A DNA stretch of 64,000 nucleotides from Larix kaempferi (Eukaryota; Streptophyta; Pinopsida; Pinales; Pinaceae), in the NCBI GenBank assembly GCA_027924585.1, contig BSBM01000877.1, positions 7,689,501-7,753,500 of the forward strand. Direction: 5' to 3'. The notes under the pieces were generated by a model. It saw only the letters and a list, made by a program, of their open reading frames with translations. It was not told where the DNA came from and made no database searches. Below are positions 47,223 through 58,640 of this stretch, in pieces. The first letter of the stretch is position 1, and each line of letters begins with the position of its first letter. The position numbers were made by a program, and so were the translations under genes.

Positions 47223-47765
47223 CCCTCCCCTCTACCCTCCCCTCTACTCTACCCCTCCCGCCGCACCTCCCTATCCCCTCTCCTCCCCTCCCTCTTGTCT
47301 CCCTTCCCCCTCCCATCTCCCCCATCTCCCCCATTCCCTCCACCTCCCCGCCCCACCAACGCCCTCCCCCCTCTCTCCCCCTCCCCTGCTCCCATCATCC
47401 GTGCAGTGCCCAACCAACCCCTCTCACGGGGTGGCGCAATTCTCAGAATAGCACTACCATGAAGAGGCGGTGCTTGGGTGGAAGAAGGAGTGGCATTGCT
47501 CCTTCTTTCTCCCAAGCACGACCTCTTCATGGCGAGGGATTGGATGGGCACTGAGCGGGAGGCAAGGAGGGTGATGGGGGTGGGTGAGGGGGGAGGGCCC
47601 GGGGGGGCAAGAAAGTGGAGGGAAGGGGGGAGAGGGGGGAGATGGGAGGGAGAAGGGGGACGAGAGGGAGGGGGGGAGAGGGGGGAGAGGGGGTAGGGAG
47701 GTGCGGAGGGAGGGGCAGAGGAGAGGGGAGGGTAGAGGAGGTAGGGAAGCACATGGGAGGGGGGA
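47223..47765. mobile_element. GC-rich foldback of about 540 bp, pyrimidine/purine arms
   Basis: The left arm (47223 to about 47490) is nearly pure C/T (CCCTCCCCTCTACCCTCCCC). The right arm (about 47497-47765) is its imperfect reverse complement, rich in GGGAGGGG. The centre 47457-47532 pairs CCATGAAGAGG with CCTCTTCATGG and GTGCTTGGG with CCCAAGCAC. Open frames on both strands are low-complexity by-products. The right-arm G-runs could form quadruplexes. The right boundary is approximate. Confidence 0.75.
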
Positions 47766-47799
47766 GGATAAAGGAGGTAGGGGAGCGCGCGGGAAGATG

Positions 47800-49215
47800 A
47801 GAGGGGTTTTGGAGTTGTTTTTTTTTAAATTAAATTTTTATATAATTATAGTTTGTTATATATTTTATATTTTATAATTTTGATTTTGATTTTTTTCTTT
47901 TTTGGAATTTTGTTTTTTATATAGTTTTTTTTTTTAATTTAATTTTTTTTTTTTTCAAATTTAGTTTAAATTTTAGAGTTTTTTTTTTAATTTTTTTTAT
48001 TTAATCACTTATTTTGTTTTTGTTTTTGTTTTTTTCTTGCTTTTGGATATTTTTTCAATTTAAAATAAATAAATTTCTTTAGTTCTATACATAATTTTTT
48101 TTTGTTGATAAAATTGCCCATAAAATGATTCATTTGAGAGAAAAGTTAAAAAAAAAACTTCAAAAAATAAAATTATATATATATTCATTCTAAATGGTTT
48201 TTAAAAGTAACAAAAATTCAAAAAAGTGTGTATTTTTTCATTATAACTAGCTACTAAATGTAGTTCTTTTTGTAAACTTTGAAAAAAGGCCCTTGTAAAT
48301 AAAAGTTATAGTTTTCTTATGACCAAGAAGTTTCAAAATCACAAAAAATGGCTCAGAATGAAAAATGGTGCTACCAGTATACATAATTTTTTAAACGGAG
48401 GTAAAAACAACTACTAAATTGACCCCCCAAAAAACGAGAACAATGTCGGGTTCTCGTCAAGTTGTATAACTTGTTAGAGCTCTAAGAATTTTTCAAAGTC
48501 TCTTTTGCTAGTTTGTATCATAGCATAAGCTATGTCCAGTGGCTTTGTTGTCACATCTATTCAAGCTCAAGCTACAACAACTACAACAAAATTTTCCTTT
48601 GTACCCATATACTTGTTCCTACTTTCTTTCAAATAAAATATTTTGAAGTAACTATAGCTATAAAAGTAAATAAATTGAGATATAACTAATTTTTTTTTGC
48701 CAAGGCCCTGATACAATATAGAAGGAATTTGCCTTGAAGAAATGGCCTCCCACAACACGTTAGATACTATTTTTCAAGTCAATAACAAGAGTTGTTGGTT
48801 TTTATCCACTAATATGTACATGATTAGATGGTGCTTACTATCCATGTAGGATTCCAATTAGAAATTGAATAGATCCAATCTTTGTAAACTTGTTGGCGTT
48901 CGAAATGTGAAATCAAGCTTGCTTGATCATCTATTTTGTAGCCAACATATACCTCCTAGGTTCGATCATCACAACCCAAGTGCTTTGAGAAGTTCTCTTT
49001 GATCATCAATAATAGCGTTGAACTCACGACTATCTTCAAATTTTGGGAATGTAACTCCTTATATAAACCTAAGGAACCCTAAATGATTCTCAAAGTGTAT
49101 ACCATGTGTTTGAGTGGCGTATCTCAATTCTCACTATTCATTATCAGTTATGTAACAAACTGAGTTTACGTTATCTTTTGAGGTTGGAAGCTGACACAAT
49201 TTTTAGGAAAAATCT
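47800..49215. other. T-rich then AT-rich DNA, no gene
   Basis: 47815-48070 is dominated by oligo-T runs. 48080-49215 shows no coding motif or clear repeat. Confidence 0.5.
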
Positions 49216-49219
49216 GAGC

Positions 49220-49552
49220 TAAAAAAAGATGAATTGAATTTTGATTCTCAAATTGTCAATATTAATCTTTCTAAAGTGAAAAATTGGGTTTAAAAGTAGA
49301 AAATTGGGTTTGAAAGTGATAATATCGGGTTTCAAAAGTGTGATTTTTTTATTCCAAAAGTGTGGTTTTTGATTAATTCTAAACCCTAAAAATACAAATG
49401 TTTATTCCAAAAGTGTGTTTTTTAATTCCATAAATGTGATTTTCAATTCAAAAAGTGCGAATTTCAATTAAAAAAGTCTAAATTTCGATTTGAAAAGTGA
49501 ATTTTTCATTTCCAAAAGTGCAATCTTTGAATTTGAAAAAAGTGAGATTTTA
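49220..49552. repeat. Degenerate repeats of about 25 bp
   Basis: Around ten imperfect units have the form TTCCAAAAGTGTGATTTTTNAA. They vary in length from about 20 to 35 bases. Confidence 0.6.
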
Positions 49553-50425
49553 TCAAGGTTACAAAAAACGGACTAGAATCGACAAAACCGACCGGTTCAG
49601 AGGCCTTACTAGTTCAAGTTGGTGTATCAAACCAAAAATGACCGGTTCCGTATGGAACTGACCTATTTCGTACGAAACCAATCAGTTTTACTGGTTATGG
49701 TCTCATTTTGATTGCTTTGGTACAGAACTATACAACGACACTTAAGAGGCCATTTTTAAAATCTTTTTTAAAAACTAAAAAAATTATTTGAGTGGGGAAG
49801 GTTCTAGATAACCCTAAACCCTTAAGAATGCTATAAAAGAAACATCAACCCATGTATTTCTCTCACACTATTCATTTGAGTATTTTGAGTTAAGAATCAT
49901 TCTTGACATTCCTAGGAAGTGTAGCAGTATTGGAAGAGTATGTTAAGTACCTACAACAGTCCTGGTTATATCATCATAACAACAATAAAATACACTTAAT
50001 AATAGTTACCTATAGTAGTAAAGAGGCTTTAAGCAACCCTAACATCAATTATGAGCTAACTGTGTAGTTAAAGGAAACTTTTGTGGGCATATTCCAAGGT
50101 GACAGTCTGTTACAACAGCCTTGAAATATCCCTTTCAACAACAACAATTTTCTTAGGTTGTTAGACAAATGATTCAAGTAAAATATGCGCAATATGACAC
50201 CTAGCAAATTACATATAGGAGCCCTTTCTGCAAATTTGTGTATAATGGTTTCGATTCACATGGTTGAACACACACACACACATATCTAATTTTTGAAAAT
50301 TTGGACATTTTATGTAATTTTGGTGGACCGTTTTTTTCCCAGTTTTGGTCTGGTTCTGGTTTTCGGGGTCGGTTGGTTCGACCACTAGTTCGATTCTTGT
50401 AACCATGGTTTTTATTTGAAAAGAA
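49553..50425. mobile_element. Possible non-autonomous element with imperfect terminal inverted repeats
   Basis: The left end (CAAGGTTACAA...GGACTAGAATCGACAAAACC) pairs with the complement of the right end (GTCGGTTGGTTCGACC...CTAGTTCGATTCTTGTAACC). GACCGGTTC-type words cluster near both ends. The roughly 870-base body has no transposase. Ends and target duplication were not resolved. Confidence 0.45.
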
Positions 50426-51070
50426 TAATTTAACATATAAATATAAATTTTATAGTTCTAAATTACGATTCTAAAACTATCAATTTTATTGTTTTATCTC
50501 ATAACTCATTTCCATTCGAACAATGTAGAATTAAATTGTTCACTTGTTCTCCATTTTTTTCTAGATTGTATAGCATGTTGGCACATGCTAGTGTTATATT
50601 TAACCATTGTCCAAGTAACAATTTTACTGTCTTCTTTGTATATGAGATTATTCTTTTGTTTATATGGAACCCTTTTGTACATTGCCTTGAATTGCTTTGA
50701 AAAAGTACAACACTATAATCCACCAATTGTCATCATAACTTGTTTAAAACTATTTTCTTACACATTTTCAATATTGATATACTTAAGAATGTCTATCATA
50801 GTAATCCTCCTAAACAATTTTGTCAAGGTTTCTTTGGTAGCATGTTCCCATTGTTAAAAGAACTTGTACTACCAAACCCTACATGAATAATACCAAACCC
50901 TACATGAATAATATAAAGGAAAGAAATAAATGAACAATTGTCCAAATGTGAGTCCAAATCGAAAATGAATGTGAATTATGGAGGAAAAATGGTTGGCTCC
51001 CTTCCATACACTCCACCCTCCACAATTTTTTTATAGTTGTTTGTTCGACGACCTAGATCCAATGGTGATG
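50426..51070. other. AT-rich DNA, no gene recognised
   Basis: The open frame at 50489-50857 is hydrophobic and AT-driven. It has no recognisable motif. Confidence 0.4.
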
Positions 51071-51217
51071 GTTATGGTAAAACTCCCAATGATGTAGATA
51101 CATGCTCCTACGTTAAGCTGTTATGGTAAAACTCCCAATGATGTAGATACATGCTCCTACGTTAAGCTGTTATGGTAAAACTCCCAATGATGTAGATACA
51201 TGCTCCTACGTTAAGCT
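51071..51217. repeat. 49-bp tandem triplication
   Basis: Three apparently identical 49-base units start at 51071, 51120 and 51169 (GTTATGGTAAAACTCCCAAT...). Identity of all copies indicates a recent expansion. Confidence 0.93.
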
Positions 51218-51899
51218 TCTCTAGTAATAAATAAAGTATGTCCTTGTGTTGAGGACAAATACTTCAATCAAAGGGTTTTCAATCATTACTACAATGTATA
51301 TTCCCTTTTTTATTATATGATCTAGCAAACTCAAGCCTCTTTTTTTTCCTCTTACTCCATATTCTAAACTCTACAAATTTTCTTTTAATATTCACTCTCT
51401 GTCTCATCCTCAATATTTTCTCTAGATCATAAATCTCATTGTTTTCGTCATCAACTTTAAATTTATTTCACACCAACTCACCATAATCCAATATATAGTG
51501 CCCTTCACTCTATGGGTTGTGATCCTAGTTTCCATCATTTTAATTTGTTTTAATGTGGGCATACCATTATCTAACATGCTAGATCATCATCATATTCCTC
51601 ACTATCATTAACTTGCTCAATGGATTCCTACCACCTCATCATTGATAACAATACCCGACACTTCTAGGGTCCGCATCACAAAAGTCTCTTCAACGAATTC
51701 TTCTCCTAAACCTCCATGCTCAAATAAAAAAATACCATATTATCTCCAATCATCTTCCTCCTAATAATCATCAATCATCATATTCTTCATGACTTACACT
51801 AATCCATACAGTCAATAATATGCTCATTCATTTCCTTAATAACTTCTTCATTTAATAATTGTCTTTATCTACCACATTTTCAATATTTAAAAATTTCTC

Positions 51900-53060
51900 A
51901 CCTTTCAATTCTTTCCTTTATGTTCTCGCTTCTATGAAATATTTCATTTTCTTTATGATTCCTTTCATGTTCTCATCCTTCACTTTTCTTACAACTTGAA
52001 GCATTGAACATGTAAATCTAGATGGAATATTTCCTCAAAATTATACTCCTACTCCTTTGGGATAGAAGATTTTTCCTTTGTACACCTACTTATGGAGTTT
52101 TCCCCTTGTCTACCTTCAACTTTTATGGCTTTCAAAATCGTTTCCGTTCCAACTTATCCAATTTTATCCACAACCTTCATCACTGCTGCAGATTCTTTAT
52201 CCTCATTTGCTGCAACAACAACCTCATAATTCTCATTTCTTACAACCGCAGGCTTGTTTTCTTCTCCATTCATGAATTCACAATTAATTTCATATCCTTT
52301 ATGATTTCGATCATTTCTTCTTGATTGATGAATTCTTCTTTGTTGATACCTTACCTCAACTTCAATTTCAACCTCTTTTATCTGTTCAATCACTTGTGTA
52401 AATTCCTCTTTCACAACCTACTTATGAGTTTTTAATCATGTTGAAAAATATTTTCTAAATCCATGTTCTTCAACTTCAATTATAGCTTCAAAAATGCTGC
52501 TCAAATCTCAAAAATCTTCTTCAAGGTCATCAAATTTTCAACTTCATGGTAAGAAATATTATTGTCCTCTTCTTTACTTGCAACAAAAACATAAATATCT
52601 TCTTCTTCATAGGCAACATTAGTGTGGTTGCTTCCTTCTTTCATTGTATCTTTGTATACACAAACATTAAAGTCATCAAGTAATGTTAATGCCTCTATTG
52701 GCATGTCAGGTCTCATTATTAATTCATTGCTTCATTTTTATAATTTTAACATAATCATCATCATTTTCTTCAAACTTCATATCATGTTCCATAGCATTAT
52801 CATAGTACATTAAGGAACTTGAAATTCTCCATGAAATATCTTCTAACATTTGACCTTCTTTTGGTGCACACAATAATTTTCTCTTCATAATCATAATCCC
52901 CATATTCACTCCAATGCAACTCATTTTTTTCAAGTTAATTATATTCTTCATCATCCACCTCCTATATGATATCTTCATTCAATATCTGTCCCTCATCAAA
53001 ATGCACTTTAAATTCCTTGAAATGGAATAACTTCTCTACATGCTCCAAAAACTTCCAACA
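51900..53060 (-). pseudogene. Decayed acidic coding region, minus strand, unrecognised
   Basis: Several minus-strand stretches in different frames are rich in Glu, Asp and Lys: VIEQIKEVEIEVEVRYQQRR (52414-52154), DIYVFVASKEEDNNISYHEV (52716-52501) and HDMKFEENDDDYVKIIK (52978-52724). Strong C/T bias on the plus strand accompanies this. It could be a broken gene or element gag with an acidic linker. I cannot name it, and low-complexity composition alone could explain it. Confidence 0.3.
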
Positions 53061-53469
53061 TTTTATTGATTAACACACACACAACCAAGATTTACTTTTC
53101 ACTCATAGTGCTTTTCTTCTTTATTAAATTATTCAAGGTTCTACTCTATCCAAGGGTTTCCTCAATCCCTAGGGTTGCTTCCAAATATTTTGTCTTAGCC
53201 ACTATTTTCTTCATGCATTTATTTGCTTAATCCTAGGCATATTTTCCATTATACCTCCTTTTGCTACAAACCCCAATTGTAACTCTACTTTGTAATCCCT
53301 CTCTCACTTGCTTAATGTTCAACTTCTAATTCTACATCTCTACTTAGCCTTACTATTGAAATTGTCTTCTCTAATACCCCTTGTTCTCCTTCACTTAAAC
53401 CTATACTCAATAGTTCTACCTAGCTTCAAATCTCATTGGCACTATTGGCTTTTTCAAATTTCTAAAACC

Positions 53470-53735
53470 TCTTGGACAACTCTACCCACAACCATAATTG
53501 TGGATTTGTCTTCTCTTTCACATTACCTCTACCCAACCATGACTTTGGTTGTTTTCAAATACACAGTTGTAGATTTTCAAATATATGTTCAACTCTTCCA
53601 ACCCACAATGGGGTTTTCTTTACTTCAACTACCAGAGCGTCAAAACTTCAATATCATTTACCTAGCCAAAGTTGGATATTTTCTTGTCTCTTCCTTTGCA
53701 AATCTACCCACAATATCAGTTGTGGAGCTTCTTTC
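53470..53735. repeat. Series of short CCACAAC...GTTGTGG palindromes
   Basis: Imperfect units of 35-65 bases each hold a small inverted repeat, for example CCACAACCATAATTGTGG (about 53488), CCAACCATGACTTTGGTTG (about 53533) and CCACAATATCAGTTGTGG (about 53708), followed by TTTTC(A/T)T pyrimidine runs. No protein match was recognised. Confidence 0.55.
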
Positions 53736-53879
53736 TTTAGTAGGATTATACCTACATTGCATGATACTCCTTCCATGATACTAAAATTTATTGCACACCC
53801 ACCAAATGACCTCATATCATTGGTGAGGGTTCAAGATCAATGCACAGCTACACAAGTTCAAAATCCCATAGTATAAAAA

Positions 53880-55189
53880 CAATAAAAGAAAGCATGTGTT
53901 GTGAAATTCATTGAAACATCTACTCTAAATAAAACAATTTAAACACACAAACACGTTTTTTCATCATAAATCTAGTCTCAATAAGCCTTCCATTAAGTAC
54001 CAAAAACTTTATACAAATTACATTACTAGCCTTTGAGGGATTTCACCTTTAGAATTTACAAGTGGGATTTAGTAAATGTGAACCCACTCTCTCAACAAAT
54101 CCTGGAAACAAAATCCTTACCTATAACTTCTACAGTTTCTTTTTTTTCTCCTTTATTTTTTCTTGTGCTTTTTACTTCCCAACATTCTTCTCTTTTTCTC
54201 TTCTTTGTTTTATCTTCTTTTATGTACTTCTCTTTCATATTTCTTCTATCTTACTTAAGGGAACTCCTATATTTTCTTGATGTTATGCCCTTTTACGCAA
54301 CAAAATAAAATATTTCCAAAATAAGGTGACTCCCCCATTAAAATGAGTCTAACTCTTTCATAAATCTTTCACCCAAAAATATCAATGCCATTATTAATTA
54401 AAATCCCCTCCTCCTTCAATATTATAATGAATTATAACTAACATTATTATTATCTCTTTGGTAAATGATGCCATGCACCCTTCATTACCTACCTACCTAT
54501 GTACAACACATATTAATTTCCATTTATTTGCGTTGGAAGCTTAATCCTCGGATTATAGCTCCACATACTATGTAAATATGTAAATAAATAAAATGAAGAC
54601 AAATAGATGTAGGAAGACGAAGAGTCTTGAATGGGCCTTTTGGAAGCTGAAAACCAAAGGTCAGAAAACCTTGTATATATTCAATGCTTGGTTAATGAAA
54701 TAGATATTCAAGAGTTGTTACCTGTCACTGGTATCGGAGTTTCTCTATCATAACTCCTGTGCTCCTACGTTGGTCATTTCTTCCCTCTGCAACCTTTATG
54801 ATCTTTGCGCCCGCCCTCTCATGAACGTTCTGAGAACGTTTATACGTCCTCATCATTGGATGTAGAGTAATGTCTTTGTTTCCTTCTTCATTGAACCATA
54901 ATCTATCCATATTGCTACGTAGAGATGCGCATTTGTCCTCATTTGTGAAGACCCTTCCCCAACTGTGTTGAATTTGCTGGATAGAGTGCGACCTTCTCGT
55001 TGGGGCATCCCGTGGAAAGAATACTGAGGACTGCTGATGCGTAGAGTTCCTCTACATTTGTCTCAGATTGAGATTGAATGTTGTGATTTCCATATTTATG
55101 AACGAGCTTTTGTGTGTTGTTCTACGTGTTTTTCTACATGGTGGAGTGCTACTTAAATACTGCGACCATTGCATTGATGCGTGAGCTTC
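53880..55189. other. AT-rich DNA, possible old LTR edge
   Basis: No gene is supported. At 54728 TGGTATCGGAGT differs from the Copia primer site by two bases, and the preceding text (GTATATATTCAATGC, AATGAAATA) recalls an R-U5 region, but no matching repeat was found. Confidence 0.35.
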
Positions 55190-55194
55190 ATCTT

Positions 55195-56103
55195 TGTTAG
55201 AAAGTGAAAACGAAGGAAGGTCTTCCTGCATGCATGTGTCCTTGCATGCATAAGACATTAATTGGAAGCCGATCGTATTTTAATTAAATTTTCCTAAGTT
55301 CACTTTGGAAAATTAATTAAAGTGATCTAATTAATTATTGACTTAATGAAATGCTTTTTATAAAGTGTAAGTGAGTTATTTAAAGTGATGGCCAGATCTA
55401 ATCTTGGCCATCCAATCTCACTGGAAGATCTCAACCTTAGATCTATAGTGAGATTAGGTTATTCGCTTAGCATTGAGTTATAAAAGAAAGATCAATTGGT
55501 GGAGAGGATACACAATTGCATTCTGACAGAAACGATGAAAAAGGGGTGTGAGAGAGAGAGTTTTGAGAAGAAGAGGGAGGAGCAGAAATCCAGAAAAGGA
55601 AGGCAGATTTGCAGGAGAAAGAAACAACAAAAGGAAGAGGTGACTGTATGGAATTCCGTATAGTCCGTACTGTACATTCTATACAGTCCGTACAGTTGTA
55701 TGGATTCCGTACCACAGGCTGTACGGATCCGTACAACAAGCCATACAGGTAATATAGCAACAACAGCTTTGTTGCATTGGGATCTATGCCTGCTTACATG
55801 TTTTTCTCATTGTTTTCCTATGGTACGATTTTGTCAATTGGGCAGAATTGAAATCTGAATTGTATTGCTCCATATTTTATGAATAAAATAAATATCTCAT
55901 ACTGCTACATCGGTTTTCCCATCTTGGGTTTTGTTTGGGCGTTTATACCCAAAAAGATAGTGTTGTCTCGATAGATGTGATTGCCGCTATATTTCTTTCA
56001 TTATTTATTTTCCACTGCATAGTGAAGAAATCCATGTGTGTTTGATTTTTAGAAATTAATTTGGCATGTATTTAGCCCTAGTTGGATTTTAAGGAAATTT
56101 ACA
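55195..56103 (+). repeat. 5' LTR of element E
   Basis: The LTR starts TGTTAGAAAGTG and ends AATTTACA. A TATA box (TATAAAAG) lies at 55479-55486 and a polyadenylation-like AATAAA at 55882-55887. 55640-55745 holds a dense cluster of GTAC and CCGTA words, including the palindromes GGAATTCC and GTACGGATCCGTAC. Confidence 0.95.
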
Positions 56104-56115
56104 TGGTATCAGAGC
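56104..56115 (+). other. Primer-binding site of element E
   Basis: TGGTATCAGAGC directly follows the LTR end (ACA at 56101-56103). Confidence 0.95.
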
Positions 56116-56200
56116 TCTTTTGAGCAAGCTAAGAGAAAGCAGCAGGTTGGTTGGATAGATCACTGCATATCTATCCAAGGGTTTATGGGTACTATTCACT

Positions 56201-57450
56201 ATGGCCGTACAGATGAGAGTTGAGGATAGACTCCAGGGGGAACAAAAATTTCCTACTTGGAAAGAAAGGATCACCAGGATCCTTGATATCAGTGATGCTG
56301 ATGAGCATATTGATGATCAAAAGAGTGCTCCCATAGATCCGACAGAATTGGCTAAGTGGAAGAAGATAGATTCCAGGGAAATGTTGATCATCTTGGATGG
56401 GATGAAGGACCACATAGTCCCTCATTTGTTTCGGAAGAAAACCACATTAGAGATGTGGAAGGCTTTGGAGAGTCTCTACCAGAGTAAGAATGAAAACTGG
56501 AAGATGGTGCTGCAAGAGAGATTGCGCAGTACCAGGATGGCCAAGGGTGAAGGAGTGGTGCCTTATCTTACAAGGCTCACACAGATTAGGGATGATCTTG
56601 GAGTAGCGGGCTCTAAGAATGAGGATGAGGAGCTAGTTCATATAGCTCTCAATGGCTTCTCTAGGCCATGGGACATCTTTGTCAAAGGCGTGGTGTCTAG
56701 GGAGAAGCTCCCTGATTGGCAGAGATTGTGGGATGACTTCACACAAGAAGAGACCCGGATGGGTCAAGGTTCAGCTTCATCCAGCGATACTACACATATC
56801 GTGGATGAAGAGGCTCTAGCCCTAACAAGAAAAGGTAAGGGGAAGGCAAAGAAGAAGAAGGGTGGAAAGAAGAACTTGGACATGGAAAAATTCAAGTGAT
56901 TCATTTGTCACAAGCATGGACACTTTGCTTCCCAGTGCCTAGAGAAGAACAAGAACAACAAAAACACATAGATGGCAAGATCTGTAGAGGTGGATGATTT
57001 CATCAAAAGTTTTGAGGAAGACTATTGCTTGATAGCTTGCATGGAAAGATCCATCAGCAACAGTATCTGGTATGTGGATAGCGGTGCATATTGTCACATG
57101 ACATGACATAGAGGGTTCTTCAAGAGTTTGCAGGAGGGTGGAGTAAATATCCATATTGAGTTAGGATATGATGCACGGTATCAAGCACAGGGTGTTGGTA
57201 CTGTATCGTTTCATAGGGTGTCTGGAAAACCTATCAGCTTTACTAATGTGATATATGTCCCAGGGATGACCAAGAATCTCATATCAGTTTCCACACTAGA
57301 AGACAAGGGTTTTCTAGTGTCTTTCCGTGACAGGAAAGTATATATCAGACCAAATGGGTCAGATCAGAGATTGGACACGACGATTAGGGTTCGGAGCGGG
57401 AAGGTTTACAGACTACAGTTTGAGCGTAGAAAGGCTCTGGTTAGTAGCAA
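56201..57450 (+). pseudogene. Copia gag-protease of element E
   Basis: The ATG at 56201 starts MAVQMRVEDRLQGEQKFPTW. A gag core with MWKALESLYQSKNE and VHIALNGFSRPWD leads to a basic KGKGKAKKKKGGKK stretch. The zinc knuckle has lost its first Cys to TGA (56897-56899), leaving FICHKHGHFASQC. The protease reads WYVDSGAYCHMT, with a TGA immediately after. A prefibre part (VIYVPGMTKNLISVSTLEDK) follows in the same frame. These proteins would form and mature the particle. Confidence 0.92.
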
Positions 57451-58640
57451 CAATAGTTATTGTGGGTTGTGGCATAGGAGGATGGCACACTTACACCATG
57501 GTGCACTGAGGCATCTGAGCTAGGAAGTCATTCGATTTCCTTCTGTACAGGAGGACAAGCACAACCACTGCAAGGGTTGTCCGTTGGGGAAGAACATTAG
57601 GAAACCCTTCCCACACAGTGAGCACAAGTCTGAGGGATCCTTAGACTTGGTGCATTCAGATGTTTGCGGACCGATGAGTGTTCATTCGTTCAATGGTTAC
57701 AGTTACTGCGTCACATTCATTTATGACTATTCCAGGAAAACCTAGATCTATTTCCTGAAGGCCAAATTAGAGGTCTTCGATCGGTTCCAAGAGTTCAAAA
57801 CTCTCGTGGAAAACCAAACAAGGAGAAAGATACGGATATTGAGGACAAACAACAGTGGTGAGTACACTGATAGAGAGTTCATTGAGTACCGTGCATCAGA
57901 GGGGATCAAGAAGGAACACATCGTTCCTCATACCCCACAGCAGAATGGGGTGGCGGAGAGGAAGAACAAGACACAGGTAAGTGCATCCAAGGCCATGTTA
58001 TTTTATTAGGGATTACCACTATTCCTATGGCCCGAGGAATTTCGGACTGCAGTATATGTCTAGAATAGGTGTCCCCACACTACATTGGGAAGAAAGACAC
58101 CTGAGGAGGTATTTACAGGTACTATACCAGACGTGAGTCATTTGCGTATATTTGGGAGTATCTGCTATTGCCACATTCATGCTGACACTAGGAAGAAGTT
58201 GGATCCTTCTGGAGAGAAGGGGATTCTAGTTGGGTATAGTGATACTTCCAAGGATTATAGAGTATATATCCCAGCTCACAAGAGGATCATTGTGAGCAGG
58301 GATGTCTAGCTTGATGAGGACAGATCCTTGAGAAGATCTATGGACTTACCAGCACAGGAGCAGCTAGTTGAGGACTCAGAAGGAGTCAAGTTGGAGGAGT
58401 CACAGGTACAAGTTCAGACATAGGACACATGATATAGTAGTCAGAGGGAGTCAAGTGGACAAGATCCTCCTATATTTTATGGGGAGGATGAGCAACAGAA
58501 GGAAGAGTACATCCAAAAGCCATATCAGGTAGACACTAGGCCACGGCCTAAGTGGTATAGATCCACAGTTCAGGATTCCAGATAGGTGAGTCTTCCATAG
58601 AAATCCTTTAGATGTAGAGTACCACCATATAGACTGAGTT
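57451..58640 (+). pseudogene. Copia integrase of element E
   Basis: The HHCC motif (LWHRRMAHLHH...CKGCPLGK) and catalytic HSDVCGPMS are present. The second catalytic Asp has become Asn (ILRTNNSGEY), while the third residue is kept (PQQNGVAERKN). Stops follow at LS*EVIRF, SRKT*IY, LFY*GLP and YV*NRC. The C-terminal part (TPEEVFTGTIP, HLRIFGSICY, KGILVGYSD) is clear. Integration activity would be lost even if stops were read through. Confidence 0.92.

Noticed and set aside
47249-47877. Pro/Ser-rich and Gly/Arg/Glu-rich open frames on both strands
   Set aside because: They are by-products of pyrimidine-rich and purine-rich foldback arms that lack stop codons by composition.
50489-50857. 122-codon hydrophobic open frame
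   Set aside because: Composition-driven in AT-rich DNA; no motif, no splice context and no homologous pattern.
53308-54308. Several plus-strand Ser/Phe/Leu-rich open frames
   Set aside because: They follow the C/T bias of the region and overlap each other in different frames; none shows a domain.
54728-54739. TGGTATCGGAGT as a Copia primer site
   Set aside because: Two differences from the standard site and no LTR partner or gag follows; too weak to call an element.
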